DNA of 64,000 nt from Vogesella sp. LIG4 (GTDB lineage Bacteria; Pseudomonadota; Gammaproteobacteria; Burkholderiales; Chromobacteriaceae), in NCBI RefSeq assembly GCF_900090205.1, contig NZ_LT607802.1:595858-659857 (forward strand). Reading direction: 5' to 3'. The notes under the pieces were generated by a model. That model worked only from the letters and a program-made list of their open reading frames with translations. It had not been told where the DNA came from and searched no databases. Each line of letters opens with the position of its first letter. Position 1 is the first letter of the stretch. Made by a program: the position numbers and the translations under genes. Positions 54,323 to 63,831 of the stretch are shown here, piece by piece.

Positions 54323-55048
54323 TTACTTTACAGGGAGTTTCACGATGGAGACTTCGATGCCTTCCTGCCGCAAGCGGGCACGCATGGCATCCATATCTTC
54401 CTGGCGCTCGAACGGCCCGATGCGCACACGGTGCAGCAGGCCCTTGTCCGCCATGTTCAGCGATTGAATCTTGGCTTCCACCCCCATCAGGGCGAGGCGT
54501 GCCTTCATATTGTCAGCATCGCTTTCCGACTGGAAAGCCCCGGCCTGCAGGAAAAAGCGCTGGCTGGCCGCATTGGAGCCGGAAGCCGTGTCCGCAGTTC
54601 CCTTGTCGGTGCTGGGCACCGCTTCCTGTTGCCCCGGCAGGATCTTGTAGAAGTCGAAACGCTGGCCATCGACATCCGCCGGCGCCTGGGTGGTCTTGCC
54701 AGCCGTGGCCGGTTTGCCGTTGACGGCGGGGGCCGAGGCAGGCTGCGGGTTGGCCGCGGGGCTTGCAGGGTTGGTTGCTGGCTTGGCCGGTGGGGTGGCG
54801 GTTGACAGCTTGGCGCCCGGCTCCAGCAGCTCGGCCTCGGGCACTGAAGCCGTCTGCTTGCCCTGCAGGCGCTCCATATTGGTGAACGGCGTCGCCGAGC
54901 GGCTCAGGTACATCGACACGCCGATGGCAATGCCCACGCCGACGATCAGGCCCACCAGGATGCCTGCCATCATGCCGCCACCGCCGCCCTTGCGGGAACC
55001 GGTAGAACTGCGGCTGCTGCGCGTATTTTTATGATCTTTATTACTCAT
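54323..55048 (-). CDS. SPOR-domain cell-division protein (FtsN-like)
   Basis: 241 residues from the ATG at 55048 (MSNKDHKNTRSS). A short basic cytoplasmic tail, one membrane segment (MMAGILVGLIVGVGIAIGVS) at about 25-45, a Pro/Ala/Thr-rich linker, and a C-terminal SPOR domain (RFFLQAGAFQSESDADNMKARL to the end). SPOR domains bind denuded peptidoglycan at the division site. The layout is that of FtsN/DedD, but essential FtsN residues cannot be checked by eye, so no symbol is given. Confidence 0.85.
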   Translation of the reverse strand: MSNKDHKNTRSSRSSTGSRKGGGGGMMAGILVGLIVGVGIAIGVSMYLSRSATPFTNMERLQGKQTASVPEAELLEPGAKLSTATPPAKPATNPASPAANPQPASAPAVNGKPATAGKTTQAPADVDGQRFDFYKILPGQQEAVPSTDKGTADTASGSNAASQRFFLQAGAFQSESDADNMKARLALMGVEAKIQSLNMADKGLLHRVRIGPFERQEDMDAMRARLRQEGIEVSIVKLPVK

Positions 55049-55161
55049 GAGACCCACTGATTCGAGCCACTGCGACTCTGTCATTCATTACTGCCGAACC
55101 CGGCCAGCCCGCGGCGGAATTGCACCGCCTGCAGCAGGTGTGTCCGACTCAGCACGTTTTC

Positions 55162-56598
55162 TTACTGCAAATCCGCCAGGGTACGCGCCACCCGCAATAC
55201 GCGGTGGTACGCCCTGGCAGACAATGCCAGTTTTTCCAGCAACAGGTTGAGATTATCGCGTTCCCCCTGCGACAACGCACATACCTCGTCCAGCTCGGCC
55301 ACGCTCAAGCCGGCATTCGGCTTGCCCTGGCGCTGCCACTGCCGTTCGCGGGCACGGTGTACCCGCTGGCGGACATCGGCGCTGCGCTCCCCTGCCGGCA
55401 GCTGCTGCAACTCCGCCAGTGGCAAACTGCCCACCTCCACCATTAAATCAAAACGATCCAGCAATGGGCCAGATATTTTAGCGCGATATCGCAGCACTTG
55501 TTCAGGCGTGCAGCGGCAAGGCTTGCGGGGATGCCCCAGATAACCACACGGGCAGGGATTCATGGCGGCGAGCAACTGGAAGCGCGCCGGAAACGTCACC
55601 TGCCGTGCGGCGCGAGAGATATGGATTTCCCCGGTCTCCAGTGGTTCCCGTAATACCTCCAGCACTTTGCGGTCGAACTCCGGCAATTCGTCCAGAAACA
55701 GCACGCCGTGATGCGCCAGGGTGATTTCCCCCGGGCGGGGGTCGGAACCGCCACCCACCAGGGCGACAGCGGAAGCGGTGTGGTGCGGATGACGAAACGG
55801 GCGCCGCCCCCAGTTGGCCGCATCGAAACCGGCCACCGTCAGCGACAACGCCGCGGCGCTTTGCAGCGCTTCCTCGGTTGCCATGGCTGGCAGCAAGCCC
55901 GGCAGGCGCGCCGCCAGCATGGATTTGCCGGTGCCGGGCGGCCCCTGCATCAGCAGGCTATGCCCGCCAGCGGCGGCAATCTCCAGTGCCAGCTTGGCGG
56001 CGCCCTGACCACGCACATCGCTCAGGTCAGGATAATCGGTCATTAGCGCACCGGCGGCCTGCTCGGCGTTACAGCGCGACAACGCTGCCAGGCCGGCCAG
56101 GTGGGCGCAGACTTCCGACAAGGTGCTTGCACCGTAGATTTCCACCCCCGGCACCAGTGCCGCTTCCTGCGCACTGGATGCCGGCAGAATGAACTTGCGC
56201 CCGCTGCCTCTGGCCGCCGCCACCATGGCCAGCGCGCCACGGATGGGGCGCAGTTCGCCACTCAGCGCCAGCTCACCAGCGAATTCGTAAGCGGGCAGCT
56301 GCTCCGCCGGTACCTGCCCGGCGGCAGCCAGCAGGGCGATGGCGATCGGCAGGTCGAAACGGCCGGATTCCTTGGGTAAATCGGCCGGCGCCAGGTTCAC
56401 CGTGATCCGGCGTGCCGGAAACTCAAAACCGGATTGCTGCAAGGCGGCACGTACCCGCTCGCGGCTTTCCTTTACCTCGATATCCGGCAGCCCCACCAGG
56501 GTGAATGCCGGCAGGCCGTTGGCCAGATGCGCTTCGACCGCCACCTCCAGCGCTTGCACACCGGCCAGCGCCCGGCTGAGGCAGACGGCGAAGCTCAT
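55162..56598 (-). CDS. comM: ComM, YifB-family Mg-chelatase-like AAA+ ATPase
   Basis: 478 residues. N-terminal Lon-like fold (PAFTLVGLPDIEVKESRERVRAA), then Walker A GPPGTGKSMLAARLPG near residue 218, LFLDELPEF Walker B, and NPCPCGYLGHPRKPCRC, a cysteine-rich insert. ComM is a hexameric helicase that promotes branch migration of incoming single-stranded DNA during natural transformation. Its presence shows that at least this late step of competence is encoded, which bears on the DUS-like repeats. It contains one such word at 55813. It follows ubiK by two bases. Confidence 0.92.
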   Translation of the reverse strand: MSFAVCLSRALAGVQALEVAVEAHLANGLPAFTLVGLPDIEVKESRERVRAALQQSGFEFPARRITVNLAPADLPKESGRFDLPIAIALLAAAGQVPAEQLPAYEFAGELALSGELRPIRGALAMVAAARGSGRKFILPASSAQEAALVPGVEIYGASTLSEVCAHLAGLAALSRCNAEQAAGALMTDYPDLSDVRGQGAAKLALEIAAAGGHSLLMQGPPGTGKSMLAARLPGLLPAMATEEALQSAAALSLTVAGFDAANWGRRPFRHPHHTASAVALVGGGSDPRPGEITLAHHGVLFLDELPEFDRKVLEVLREPLETGEIHISRAARQVTFPARFQLLAAMNPCPCGYLGHPRKPCRCTPEQVLRYRAKISGPLLDRFDLMVEVGSLPLAELQQLPAGERSADVRQRVHRARERQWQRQGKPNAGLSVAELDEVCALSQGERDNLNLLLEKLALSARAYHRVLRVARTLADLQ

Positions 56599-56600
56599 GC

Positions 56601-56888
56601 TCAGTCGTGCTGGGCCGGGTCGTTGTCTGCAGCGGCCTCAACGGCAGGTGCCGGGTTGAGCTGCGCTTCCAGTTGCGCCAGACGGGACTCCATGGCGGTC
56701 AGCTGGGCACGGGTCTGTGCCAGCACTTCCTGCTGGATATCGAATTCCTCGCGGGTTACCAGATCCATGCGGCTGAAAGTGGCTGCCATCATGGCCTTGA
56801 TGTTCTTTTCCAGGTCCTTGGCCGGGCTGGCGGCGATGGTTTCGCTGATCTTGTTGCTGATTTCGTCAAACAGTTTCTGGCTGAACAT
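56601..56888 (-). CDS. ubiK: Ubiquinone biosynthesis accessory factor UbiK
   Basis: 95 residues of the BMFP/YqiC family: an N-terminal amphipathic helix (FDEISNKISETIA) and a long trimer-forming coiled coil (LVTREEFDIQQEVLAQTRAQLTAMESRLAQLEAQL). UbiK assists the aerobic ubiquinone complex through UbiJ and membrane lipids. It is encoded immediately before comM and divergently from glnK. Confidence 0.9.
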   Translation of the reverse strand: MFSQKLFDEISNKISETIAASPAKDLEKNIKAMMAATFSRMDLVTREEFDIQQEVLAQTRAQLTAMESRLAQLEAQLNPAPAVEAAADNDPAQHD

Positions 56889-56963
56889 GGCGCGACCTTG
56901 ACTTTGTCATGATGATGGTCTTTGAGTTTAGCAAAAACCCCTTCCGACTGCACAAACCACCCA

Positions 56964-57034
56964 TGCACCATTCCGGCGCAGCGCGGGCCACCGGCTTGGT
57001 GCATCGGCTTCGCAAAAGCCAGCAGCTTGCACCA
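56964..57034. promoter_or_regulatory. Possible NtrC half-sites upstream of glnK
   Basis: TGCACCA at 56964, TGGTGCA at 56997 and TGCACCA at 57028 are spaced 33 and 31 bases apart, about three helical turns. NtrC sites contain GCACCA/TGGTGC halves; a full palindrome is not seen. Confidence 0.4.
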
Positions 57035-57053
57035 AAAAACACTAGCCAATTGA

Positions 57054-57485
<432 letters not shown>

Positions 57486-57523
57486 GCGCCAACAATAACA
57501 ATGCGATAGAGAGGGAACCGAAC

Positions 57524-58834
57524 ATGAAAAAGCAATTGCTTGCCGCCGCCAGCCTGCCCTGGCTGCTGACCGCACTGCCGGCACTGGCCGACAATACCGC
57601 CCCGACCCTGGTTGCGGCCAACACCATCAGCGCCGGCGACACCGCCTGGATGCTGACTTCCACCGCGCTGGTGCTGTTCATGACCATTCCGGGCCTGGCG
57701 CTGTTCTACGGCGGCATGGTACGCAAGAAGAACGTGCTGGCCACGCTGATGCAAAGCTTCGCCATCTGTGCCGCCATCACCGTACTGTGGGCCGTGGTGG
57801 GCTACAGCCTGACCTTCATGCCCGGCAACAGCCTGATCGGTGGTCTGGATCGCCTGTTCCTTGATGGCATGCTGTACCTGAAGGATGCCGGCAAGCTGAC
57901 CGTGCACCCGCTGGCGACGACCATCCCGGAAGGGGTGTTCATGATGTTCCAGATGACCTTCGCCATCATCACCCCGGCACTGATCGCCGGTGCCTTTGCC
58001 GAACGCATGAAGTTCTCCTCCATGCTGGTATTCATGGTGCTGTGGTCGCTGGCGGTGTATGTGCCGGTAGCCCACTGGGTATGGGCACCGGGCGGCTGGA
58101 TGGGCGACAAGGGCGTGCTGGACTTCGCCGGCGGTACCGTGGTGCACATCAACGCCGGTGTGGCAGGCCTGATCTGCGCCCTGGTGCTGGGCAAGCGCGT
58201 GGGCTTCGGCAAGGAAGCGATGCCGCCGCACAACCTGGTGCTGACCCTGATCGGCGGCTCCATGCTGTGGGTGGGCTGGTTCGGCTTCAACGCCGGCTCT
58301 GCCGCCGCTGCTGACGGCCGTGCCGCCATGGCCATGGTAACCACCCAGGTAGCTACCGGTATTGCCGCGCTGGGCTGGATGGCTGCGGAATGGATCGCCA
58401 AGGGCAAACCGTCCGTACTCGGCATCGTGTCCGGTGCCGTAGCCGGCCTGGTGGCCATCACCCCGGCTGCCGGTTTCGTCGATCCGAAGGGCGCGCTGGC
58501 CATCGGCCTGATCGCCGGTGTGGTGTGCTACTGGAGCGCCACCAGCCTCAAGCACATGCTGGGCTATGACGATTCGCTGGATGCCTTCGGCGTACACGGC
58601 GTGGGCGGTATCATCGGCGCACTGCTGACCGGCGTGTTCGCAGTCAAGAACATCGGCGGCGTGGAAGGCAGCCTGTCCACCCAGGCACTCGGTGTCGGCG
58701 TTACCGCGGTGTACTGCGCCACCGTCACTTTCGTGCTGCTGAAGGCCGTAGACGCCATCATGGGTCTGCGTGTCAGCGAGGAAGAAGAACGCGAAGGCCT
58801 GGACGTGGTGCTGCACGGCGAACGCATCGAGTAA
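57524..58834 (+). CDS. amtB: Ammonium transporter AmtB
   Basis: 436 residues: a signal peptide (MKKQLLAAASLPWLLTALPALA), then eleven membrane segments. Family motifs: WMLTSTALVLFMTIPGLALFYGG, FAERMKFSSMLVFMVLW, DFAGGTVVHINAGVAGL with the first pore His, and FGVHGVGGIIGALLTGVF with the second. It conducts ammonium and is blocked by unmodified GlnK. Read from the sigma-54 promoter with glnK, terminated by the hairpin at 58866. Confidence 0.95.
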   Translation: MKKQLLAAASLPWLLTALPALADNTAPTLVAANTISAGDTAWMLTSTALVLFMTIPGLALFYGGMVRKKNVLATLMQSFAICAAITVLWAVVGYSLTFMPGNSLIGGLDRLFLDGMLYLKDAGKLTVHPLATTIPEGVFMMFQMTFAIITPALIAGAFAERMKFSSMLVFMVLWSLAVYVPVAHWVWAPGGWMGDKGVLDFAGGTVVHINAGVAGLICALVLGKRVGFGKEAMPPHNLVLTLIGGSMLWVGWFGFNAGSAAAADGRAAMAMVTTQVATGIAALGWMAAEWIAKGKPSVLGIVSGAVAGLVAITPAAGFVDPKGALAIGLIAGVVCYWSATSLKHMLGYDDSLDAFGVHGVGGIIGALLTGVFAVKNIGGVEGSLSTQALGVGVTAVYCATVTFVLLKAVDAIMGLRVSEEEEREGLDVVLHGERIE

Positions 58835-58842
58835 ACCTGCCT

Positions 58843-58867
58843 TGCGGCCAACTACAGGTTGGCCGCA
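58843..58867. repeat. Inverted pair of DUS-like words next to a terminator
   Basis: TGCGGCCAAC-TACAG-GTTGGCCGCA: the two exact words face each other and form a perfect 10-bp stem, nine bases after the amtB stop. Pairs like this of the Neisseria DUS serve as terminators. Confidence 0.7.
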
Positions 58868-58908
58868 GCAAAACAAAACCCCCGCGATGCGGGGGTTTTG
58901 TTTTGCTG
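58866..58908. terminator. Bidirectional terminator between amtB and sspB
   Basis: AGCAAAACAAAACCCCCGC-GAT-GCGGGGGTTTTGTTTTGCT, an almost perfect 19-bp stem. Convergent genes end on both sides. Confidence 0.9.
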
Positions 58909-58915
58909 CGGGACG

Positions 58916-59341
58916 TCAGCGCCGGCCAGGAAAGGTAATCACCTTTGCGCCCTTGCTCTCTTCCACCGGCTCGGCCGCCACAGGTGCGACAGCCTCTGCC
59001 GGACGCGCCGGCGGCTCTGCACGCTTGGGCAGCGCTTCCAGTTCGAAGCCCATGCCCTCGCCGGATTCACGGGCAAAGATCGACAGCACATTACCTATCG
59101 GAATCCAGATCTCGCGCGACACCCCGCCGAAGCGGGCAGAAAACGACAGCCACTCGTTGTCGATCTGCAGCCCCTGGGTGGCGCCATAGCCGACGTTCAG
59201 CACGATTTCGTTATTTTTCACATACTCCATCGGTACCTGCACGTTTTCGTCGACCCACACCACGATATAGGGCGTCTGCCCCTGGTCGGTACACCACTGG
59301 TGAAGGGCGCGGATGAGATACGGTCTGGTGCTGACAGTCAT
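58916..59341 (-). CDS. sspB: ClpXP specificity-enhancing factor SspB
   Basis: 141 residues. RPYLIRALHQWCTDQGQTPYIVVWVD at the N-terminus and LSFSARFGGVSREIWIPIGNVLSIFARESGEGM in the middle are the SspB domain that binds ssrA-tagged substrates; the disordered tail ends in VITFPGRR, the ClpX-tethering peptide. It lies after sspA, as in most proteobacteria. Confidence 0.93.
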   Translation of the reverse strand: MTVSTRPYLIRALHQWCTDQGQTPYIVVWVDENVQVPMEYVKNNEIVLNVGYGATQGLQIDNEWLSFSARFGGVSREIWIPIGNVLSIFARESGEGMGFELEALPKRAEPPARPAEAVAPVAAEPVEESKGAKVITFPGRR

Positions 59342-59350
59342 GGCCGCTCC

Positions 59351-59953
59351 TTACTTGCGCATGGCCTTCTCGGCCGGGGTCAGCGAGTCGATGAAGGACT
59401 GGCGCTGGAACAGGCGCTCGGCATACTTCAGGATCGGTGCGGCATTCTTGCCCAGGTCGATGCTGTAGTGCTCCAGGCGCCACATCAGCGGGGCGATGGC
59501 CACATCGATCATGGAGAACTCTTCACCCAGCATGAACTTCTGCTTGGAGAAGATCGGCGCGATGGTTACCAGGCCGTCGCGGATGGCATCGCGCGCCTTG
59601 CTGGCTTCCTTGCCGGTAGCGCCGGCTTCCATCGTCTTCACGTGCGCAAACAGTTCCTGCTCGAAGCGGAACAGGAACAGGCGGGCACGGGCGCGCATCA
59701 CCGGGTCGGCAGGCATCAGCTGCGGGTGCGGGAAACGCTCATCGATGTATTCGTTGATGATGTTGGATTCGTGCAGGATCAGGTCGCGCTCCACCAGCAC
59801 CGGTACCTCGTTGTACGGGTTCATCACGGCGAGGTCTTCCGGCTTGTTCAGCACGTCCACATCGATAATCTCGAAATCCATGCCTTTTTCGTACAACACG
59901 ATGCGGCAACGCTGGCTGAACGGGCAAGTGGTTCCGGAATAAAGAGTCATCAT
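59351..59953 (-). CDS. sspA: Stringent starvation protein A (SspA)
   Basis: 200 residues from the ATG at 59953 (MMTLYSGTTCPFSQRC); upstream codons to 59983 are in frame, but the family start is here. GST-like fold: thioredoxin N-domain to residue 80 (LYSGTTCPFSQRCRIVLYEKG, NPYNEVPVLVERD), helical C-domain. SspA binds RNA polymerase and affects stress and acid survival. The gene precedes sspB by nine bases. Confidence 0.92.
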   Translation of the reverse strand: MMTLYSGTTCPFSQRCRIVLYEKGMDFEIIDVDVLNKPEDLAVMNPYNEVPVLVERDLILHESNIINEYIDERFPHPQLMPADPVMRARARLFLFRFEQELFAHVKTMEAGATGKEASKARDAIRDGLVTIAPIFSKQKFMLGEEFSMIDVAIAPLMWRLEHYSIDLGKNAAPILKYAERLFQRQSFIDSLTPAEKAMRK

Positions 59954-60056
59954 GGCGAACGGATTTCCTTCTTTTGGCGACAATTGATGAAATAACAGGC
60001 AATTTTAGCACTTTTGCCGTGGCAATAGCCAATAAAATTGCATAAGTCAATGATTA

Positions 60057-60089
60057 TAAAAAGAAAAAGCGGAGCAATCGCTCCGCTTT
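60057..60089 (-). terminator. Terminator of the petABC operon
   Basis: GCGGAGC-N4-GCTCCGC followed by TTTTTCTTTTT in the leftward direction, 23 bases after the petC stop. Confidence 0.85.
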
Positions 60090-60111
60090 GTACCGGCCTG
60101 CAACAGCAGGT

Positions 60112-60870
60112 TTAGTGCACGTCTTCCCAGTAGGCTTTCTTCAGGAAGTAGGCAAACGGCAACAGCAACAGCAACAGGTACATCAGTACCACGTAACCCA
60201 CCTGCTGACGTTTTACCTGTGCCGGCTCGGACACATACACCAGGAAGTTGGTCAGGTCGGCCATGCGCTTGTCGAACTCGACAGTGTTGGCCTTGCCGTT
60301 TTCCAGCTTGGTCAGGGTACCGGCCTTCACCAGTTCCAGCTTGTGCTCTTCCTGGCCATCGGCGCCCTTCTCGGTTTTCAGCACCTGCTCGCCCTGCCAC
60401 TGCCACAGGATGTGCGGCATGCCCACCTTGTCGAACACCATGTTGTTCCAGCCGGTCGGACGGGTGTCGTCACGGTAGAAGCCACGCAGGTAGCCGTACA
60501 GGTAGTCGGCGCCGCGGGAGCGGGCGATGATGGACAGGTCCGGCGGTGTTGCACCGAACCAGGCCTTGGCGTCCTTCTTGTCCATCGCCACGTTCATCTG
60601 GTCACCGATCTTGTCGGTAGCGAACATCAGGTTGTTCTTGATCTGCTCTTCGGACAGCCCGATGTCGGTCAGACGGTTGTAGCGCATGGCGCTGGCCGAG
60701 TGGCAGGACAGACAGTAGTTGACGAAAATCTGCGCACCACGTTGCAGGCTTTCGGTGTCCTGCACGTTGATCGGCGCCTTCTCCAGGGCCGGGCCTTCCG
60801 ATGCCATGGCAGCGGAAACCGGCAGCAAGAGGGCAGCGGCAGCAATCAGTTGACGGATAGTCTTGTTCAT
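60112..60870 (-). CDS. petC: Cytochrome c1 of the bc1 complex
   Basis: 252 residues from the ATG at 60870 (MNKTIRQLIAAAALLLP). Signal peptide, then the haem c motif Cys-Leu-Ser-Cys-His near residue 47, a downstream Met-containing ligand region, and a C-terminal membrane anchor (YVVLMYLLLLLLPFAYFLKKAYW). Electron carrier from Rieske to soluble cytochromes. Last gene of petABC. Confidence 0.94.
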   Translation of the reverse strand: MNKTIRQLIAAAALLLPVSAAMASEGPALEKAPINVQDTESLQRGAQIFVNYCLSCHSASAMRYNRLTDIGLSEEQIKNNLMFATDKIGDQMNVAMDKKDAKAWFGATPPDLSIIARSRGADYLYGYLRGFYRDDTRPTGWNNMVFDKVGMPHILWQWQGEQVLKTEKGADGQEEHKLELVKAGTLTKLENGKANTVEFDKRMADLTNFLVYVSEPAQVKRQQVGYVVLMYLLLLLLPFAYFLKKAYWEDVH

Positions 60871-60883
60871 TTTGCCCCCTCTA

Positions 60884-62221
60884 TCAGATGAATTTGGCAA
60901 ACAGCGTGGCTGCCACCACGGTCACGACCACCAGCACCAGGAAGCGCATCTGGCGCGCCGGGGTGCTGTCGGTTACGCGGGTCGGCACCGGGGTGCTGCC
61001 CACGTCGTTCTTGGTGTAGAACGGCATGCCCAGGAAGAAGGCGAAGTAGATGGCAGAGAACACCTGTGCCACCAGGGTACGCAGGTTGGTGGACGGCGCC
61101 GCCCCCAGGATACCCAGACCAATGAAGGCGATGATGAACAGCACCAGCATGAACTTGAACTTGGGACCACGGTAACGGATCGACTTCACCGGCGACTTGT
61201 CCAGCCACGGCAGGAAAGCAATCAGCACCACGGCGGCACCCATGGCCAGCACACCCCATACCTGGGTACCGGCAAAGGACGGAATGGCGCGCAGGATGGC
61301 GTAGAACGGGGTGAAGTACCAAACCGGTGCAATGTGCGGCGGGGTCTTCAGCGGGTCAGCCTGGTCGAAGTTCGGGTGCTCCAGGAAGAAGCCGCCCATT
61401 TCCGGCGCAAAGAACACGATGGCGGAGAACACGATCAGGAACACGGCCACACCCAGCACATCCTTCACGGTGTAGTACGGGTGGAACGGGATGCCGTCCA
61501 GCGGCTTGCCGTCCTCGCCCTTCAGCTTCTTGATTTCCACGCCGTCCGGGTTGTTGGAACCCACTTCGTGCAGTGCGATCAGGTGAGCCACCACCAGTGC
61601 CAGCAGGATCAGCGGAATGGCGATCACGTGCAGCGCGAAGAAGCGGTTGAGGGTGGCATCGCCAACGACGAAGTCGCCGCGGATGAACACCGACAGGTCC
61701 GGGCCGATGACCGGAATGGAAGAGAACAGGTTCACGATCACCTGCGCGCCCCAGAACGACATCTGCCCCCACGGCAGCAGGTAGCCCATGAAGGCTTCGG
61801 CCATCAGGCACAGGAAGATCAGCGTGCCGAAGATCCACACCAGCTCACGCGGCTGCTTGTAGGAGCCGTAGATCAGGCCGCGGAACATATGCAGGTACAC
61901 CACCACGAAGAACATGGAGGCGCCGGTGGAGTGCATGTAGCGGATGATCCAGCCGCCCGCCACGTCGCGCATGATGTATTCGACCGAGGCGAACGCCACC
62001 GGGATGCCCGCAGCGTTCAGCGAGGCATCCGGTTTGTAGTTCATGGTCAGGAAGATACCGGTAACGATCTGGATCACCAGCACCAGCATGGCCAGCGAAC
62101 CGAAGAAGTACCAGAAGTTGAAGTTCTTGGGTGCGTAATACTCGGTGACGTGCTCCTTCATCATCGAAGACAGCGGGAAGCGATCGTCTACCCAGTTCAG
62201 CAGTTTTTGCCCTTTGCTCAT
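60884..62221 (-). CDS. petB: Cytochrome b of the bc1 complex
   Basis: 445 residues, eight membrane segments. Haem ligands sit in the paired His of helices B and D (YMHSTGASMFFVVVYLHMFRG and FFALHVIAIPLILLALVVAHLIALH); the Qo motif reads PEMGG instead of PEWY/F (FAPEMGGFFLEHPNF is a family variant region). The C-terminal extension is typical of betaproteobacteria. Fourteen bases upstream of petA's stop on the same operon. Confidence 0.93.
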   Translation of the reverse strand: MSKGQKLLNWVDDRFPLSSMMKEHVTEYYAPKNFNFWYFFGSLAMLVLVIQIVTGIFLTMNYKPDASLNAAGIPVAFASVEYIMRDVAGGWIIRYMHSTGASMFFVVVYLHMFRGLIYGSYKQPRELVWIFGTLIFLCLMAEAFMGYLLPWGQMSFWGAQVIVNLFSSIPVIGPDLSVFIRGDFVVGDATLNRFFALHVIAIPLILLALVVAHLIALHEVGSNNPDGVEIKKLKGEDGKPLDGIPFHPYYTVKDVLGVAVFLIVFSAIVFFAPEMGGFFLEHPNFDQADPLKTPPHIAPVWYFTPFYAILRAIPSFAGTQVWGVLAMGAAVVLIAFLPWLDKSPVKSIRYRGPKFKFMLVLFIIAFIGLGILGAAPSTNLRTLVAQVFSAIYFAFFLGMPFYTKNDVGSTPVPTRVTDSTPARQMRFLVLVVVTVVAATLFAKFI

Positions 62222-62235
62222 GGTCTCGCCCTCGC

Positions 62236-62820
62236 TTATTTGTCTTCGCCGATCAACAGACGGTTGTCAGCCAGATATTTGTGCGGCGGAATTACCAGGT
62301 TCTTCGGTGCCGGCACGCCACTGAATACGCGGGCAGCCAGGTCAAACTTGGAACCGTGGCACGGACAGTAGAAGCCACCTACCCATTTCGGGCCCAGGTC
62401 GGCCGGGGCGAGGTCGGGACGGTAAGTCGGGGAACAGCCCAGGTGGGTACAGATGCCCACTGCAACCAGCAGGCCGGGCTTGATGGAGCGATGCTTGTTC
62501 TTGCAGTACTCCGGTTGCTCGGAAGCTTCGGAGTTCGGGTCAACCAGGTCCGGCTCGACAGAAGCCAGGTTCTTCAGCTGCTCCGGCGTACGGCTTAGCA
62601 GCCATACCGGTTTGCCACGCCATTCAACGTTGATCTTCTGGCCCGGCTCCAGCTTGCTGATATCAACTTCGACCGGCGCACCTGCCGCCTTGGCGCGCTC
62701 GGACGGCGCAAAACTCATCAAAAACGGCACGGCCACACCGGCCGCCGCTACACCACCAACCGCGCTGGTGGCCACCGTCAGGAAACGACGGCGCCCCGCA
62801 TCAACGTGTTGTTCACTCAT
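62236..62820 (-). CDS. petA: Rieske iron-sulfur protein of the bc1 complex
   Basis: 194 residues from the ATG at 62820 (MSEQHVDAGRRRFL), with GAGGA 8 bases upstream. A twin-arginine signal/anchor (GRRRFLTVATSAVGG) leads to the Rieske domain with CTHLGC and CPCHGS, holding the 2Fe-2S cluster by two Cys and two His. First gene of petABC. Confidence 0.94.
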   Translation of the reverse strand: MSEQHVDAGRRRFLTVATSAVGGVAAAGVAVPFLMSFAPSERAKAAGAPVEVDISKLEPGQKINVEWRGKPVWLLSRTPEQLKNLASVEPDLVDPNSEASEQPEYCKNKHRSIKPGLLVAVGICTHLGCSPTYRPDLAPADLGPKWVGGFYCPCHGSKFDLAARVFSGVPAPKNLVIPPHKYLADNRLLIGEDK

Positions 62821-62944
62821 TACAGTCATCCTCAAACGTGGAAACCGAGCTCTAAACTTGAAACTTTACGATTCTACCCGAATACAACTTGCAACTTGAA
62901 GCGCATAAGCAACAAATTGCCTTAATGCCAGTGGGGGCATGTTG

Positions 62945-63691
62945 TTAAACCGGATTGAACAGATCGACAAAGCTAACCTGCAGTGCATGTTCCGCAGCTA
63001 GCCACTCACCCAAGGCTTTTACACCATATCGCTCGGTCGCATGATGACCTGCCGCAATAAATGTAACGCCGTACTCTTGCGCCAGGTGATGATTCTGTTC
63101 CGAGACCTCTCCGGTCAGAAACGCATCCCCCCCCATCGCAATCGCCTGTTCAAAGTAACCCTGGGCACCGCCAGTGCACCAGGCAAGCCGTCGCAATTTG
63201 CGATCGGCCGGCCCCAGCACCAGGGGCTCCCGCTCAAGTCTCATCGAAAGCTGAGTTGCAAACGCCGCCACCTCCATTTCTTGTGACAACTGCCCCTGCC
63301 ACAACAGCGGCTCGTCTGCCGACGGCGCCGCATCCACAATCCCCAACAGCCTGCCCAGTTGGGCGTTATTGCCCAGCTCCGGGTGCGCATCCAGTGGCAA
63401 GTGATAGGCCAGCAAGCTGATGTCACTTTGCAACAGCGTGGCGATACGCTGCCGCTTGATGCCGGTAATCGCCGCCGACTCACTTTTCCAGAAATAGCCG
63501 TGATGCACCAGGATGGCGTCCGCCTTCAAGCGTACCGCCTCATCCAGCAAAGCCTGCGAAGCAGTCACCCCGGCCACCACGTGACGCACCTGGCTGCGCC
63601 CTTCCACCTGCAGCCCGTTGGGGGCGTAGTCCTTGAAGCGCCAGGGCTCCAGCTTCTGGTTAAGAATAGCTACCAGCTGCTGCAATTCCAT
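62945..63691 (-). CDS. Nif3-like dinuclear metal protein (YbgI family)
   Basis: 248 residues from the ATG at 63691 (MELQQLVAILNQKLEP), with AAGGAGAG upstream. Family features: APNGLQVEGR, ILVHHGYFWK and YHLPLDAHPELGNNAQLGRL in the first half, and EVSEQNHHLAQEYGVTFIAAGHHATERYG with clustered His at the C-terminal end for the metal pair. Annotated in some genomes as GTP cyclohydrolase I type 2; a role in metal or radical chemistry is uncertain. Confidence 0.9.
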   Translation of the reverse strand: MELQQLVAILNQKLEPWRFKDYAPNGLQVEGRSQVRHVVAGVTASQALLDEAVRLKADAILVHHGYFWKSESAAITGIKRQRIATLLQSDISLLAYHLPLDAHPELGNNAQLGRLLGIVDAAPSADEPLLWQGQLSQEMEVAAFATQLSMRLEREPLVLGPADRKLRRLAWCTGGAQGYFEQAIAMGGDAFLTGEVSEQNHHLAQEYGVTFIAAGHHATERYGVKALGEWLAAEHALQVSFVDLFNPV

Positions 63692-63745
63692 AGCTCGCTC
63701 TCCTTGAATCATCTTGCACCCATTGTGCCAGAGCCACCACAACAA

Positions 63746-63775
63746 TGCGGCCAACCCTGCAAAAGGTTGGCCGCA
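63746..63775. repeat. Inverted pair of DUS-like words upstream of the Nif3-like gene
   Basis: TGCGGCCAACC at 63746-63756 and GGTTGGCCGCA at 63765-63775 form a perfect 11-bp stem around an eight-base loop, three bases from the groL terminator hairpin. Confidence 0.7.
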
Positions 63776-63778
63776 AAG

Positions 63779-63808
63779 AAAAACCCCGCAGCAAGCTGCG
63801 GGGTTTTT
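63779..63808 (-). terminator. Terminator of groL
   Basis: AAAACCCCGCAGC-AA-GCTGCGGGGTTTT, U-run on both strands, 24 bases after the groL stop. Confidence 0.9.
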
Positions 63809-63831
63809 TGCTCGGTGAGGGAGCAGGCAGA

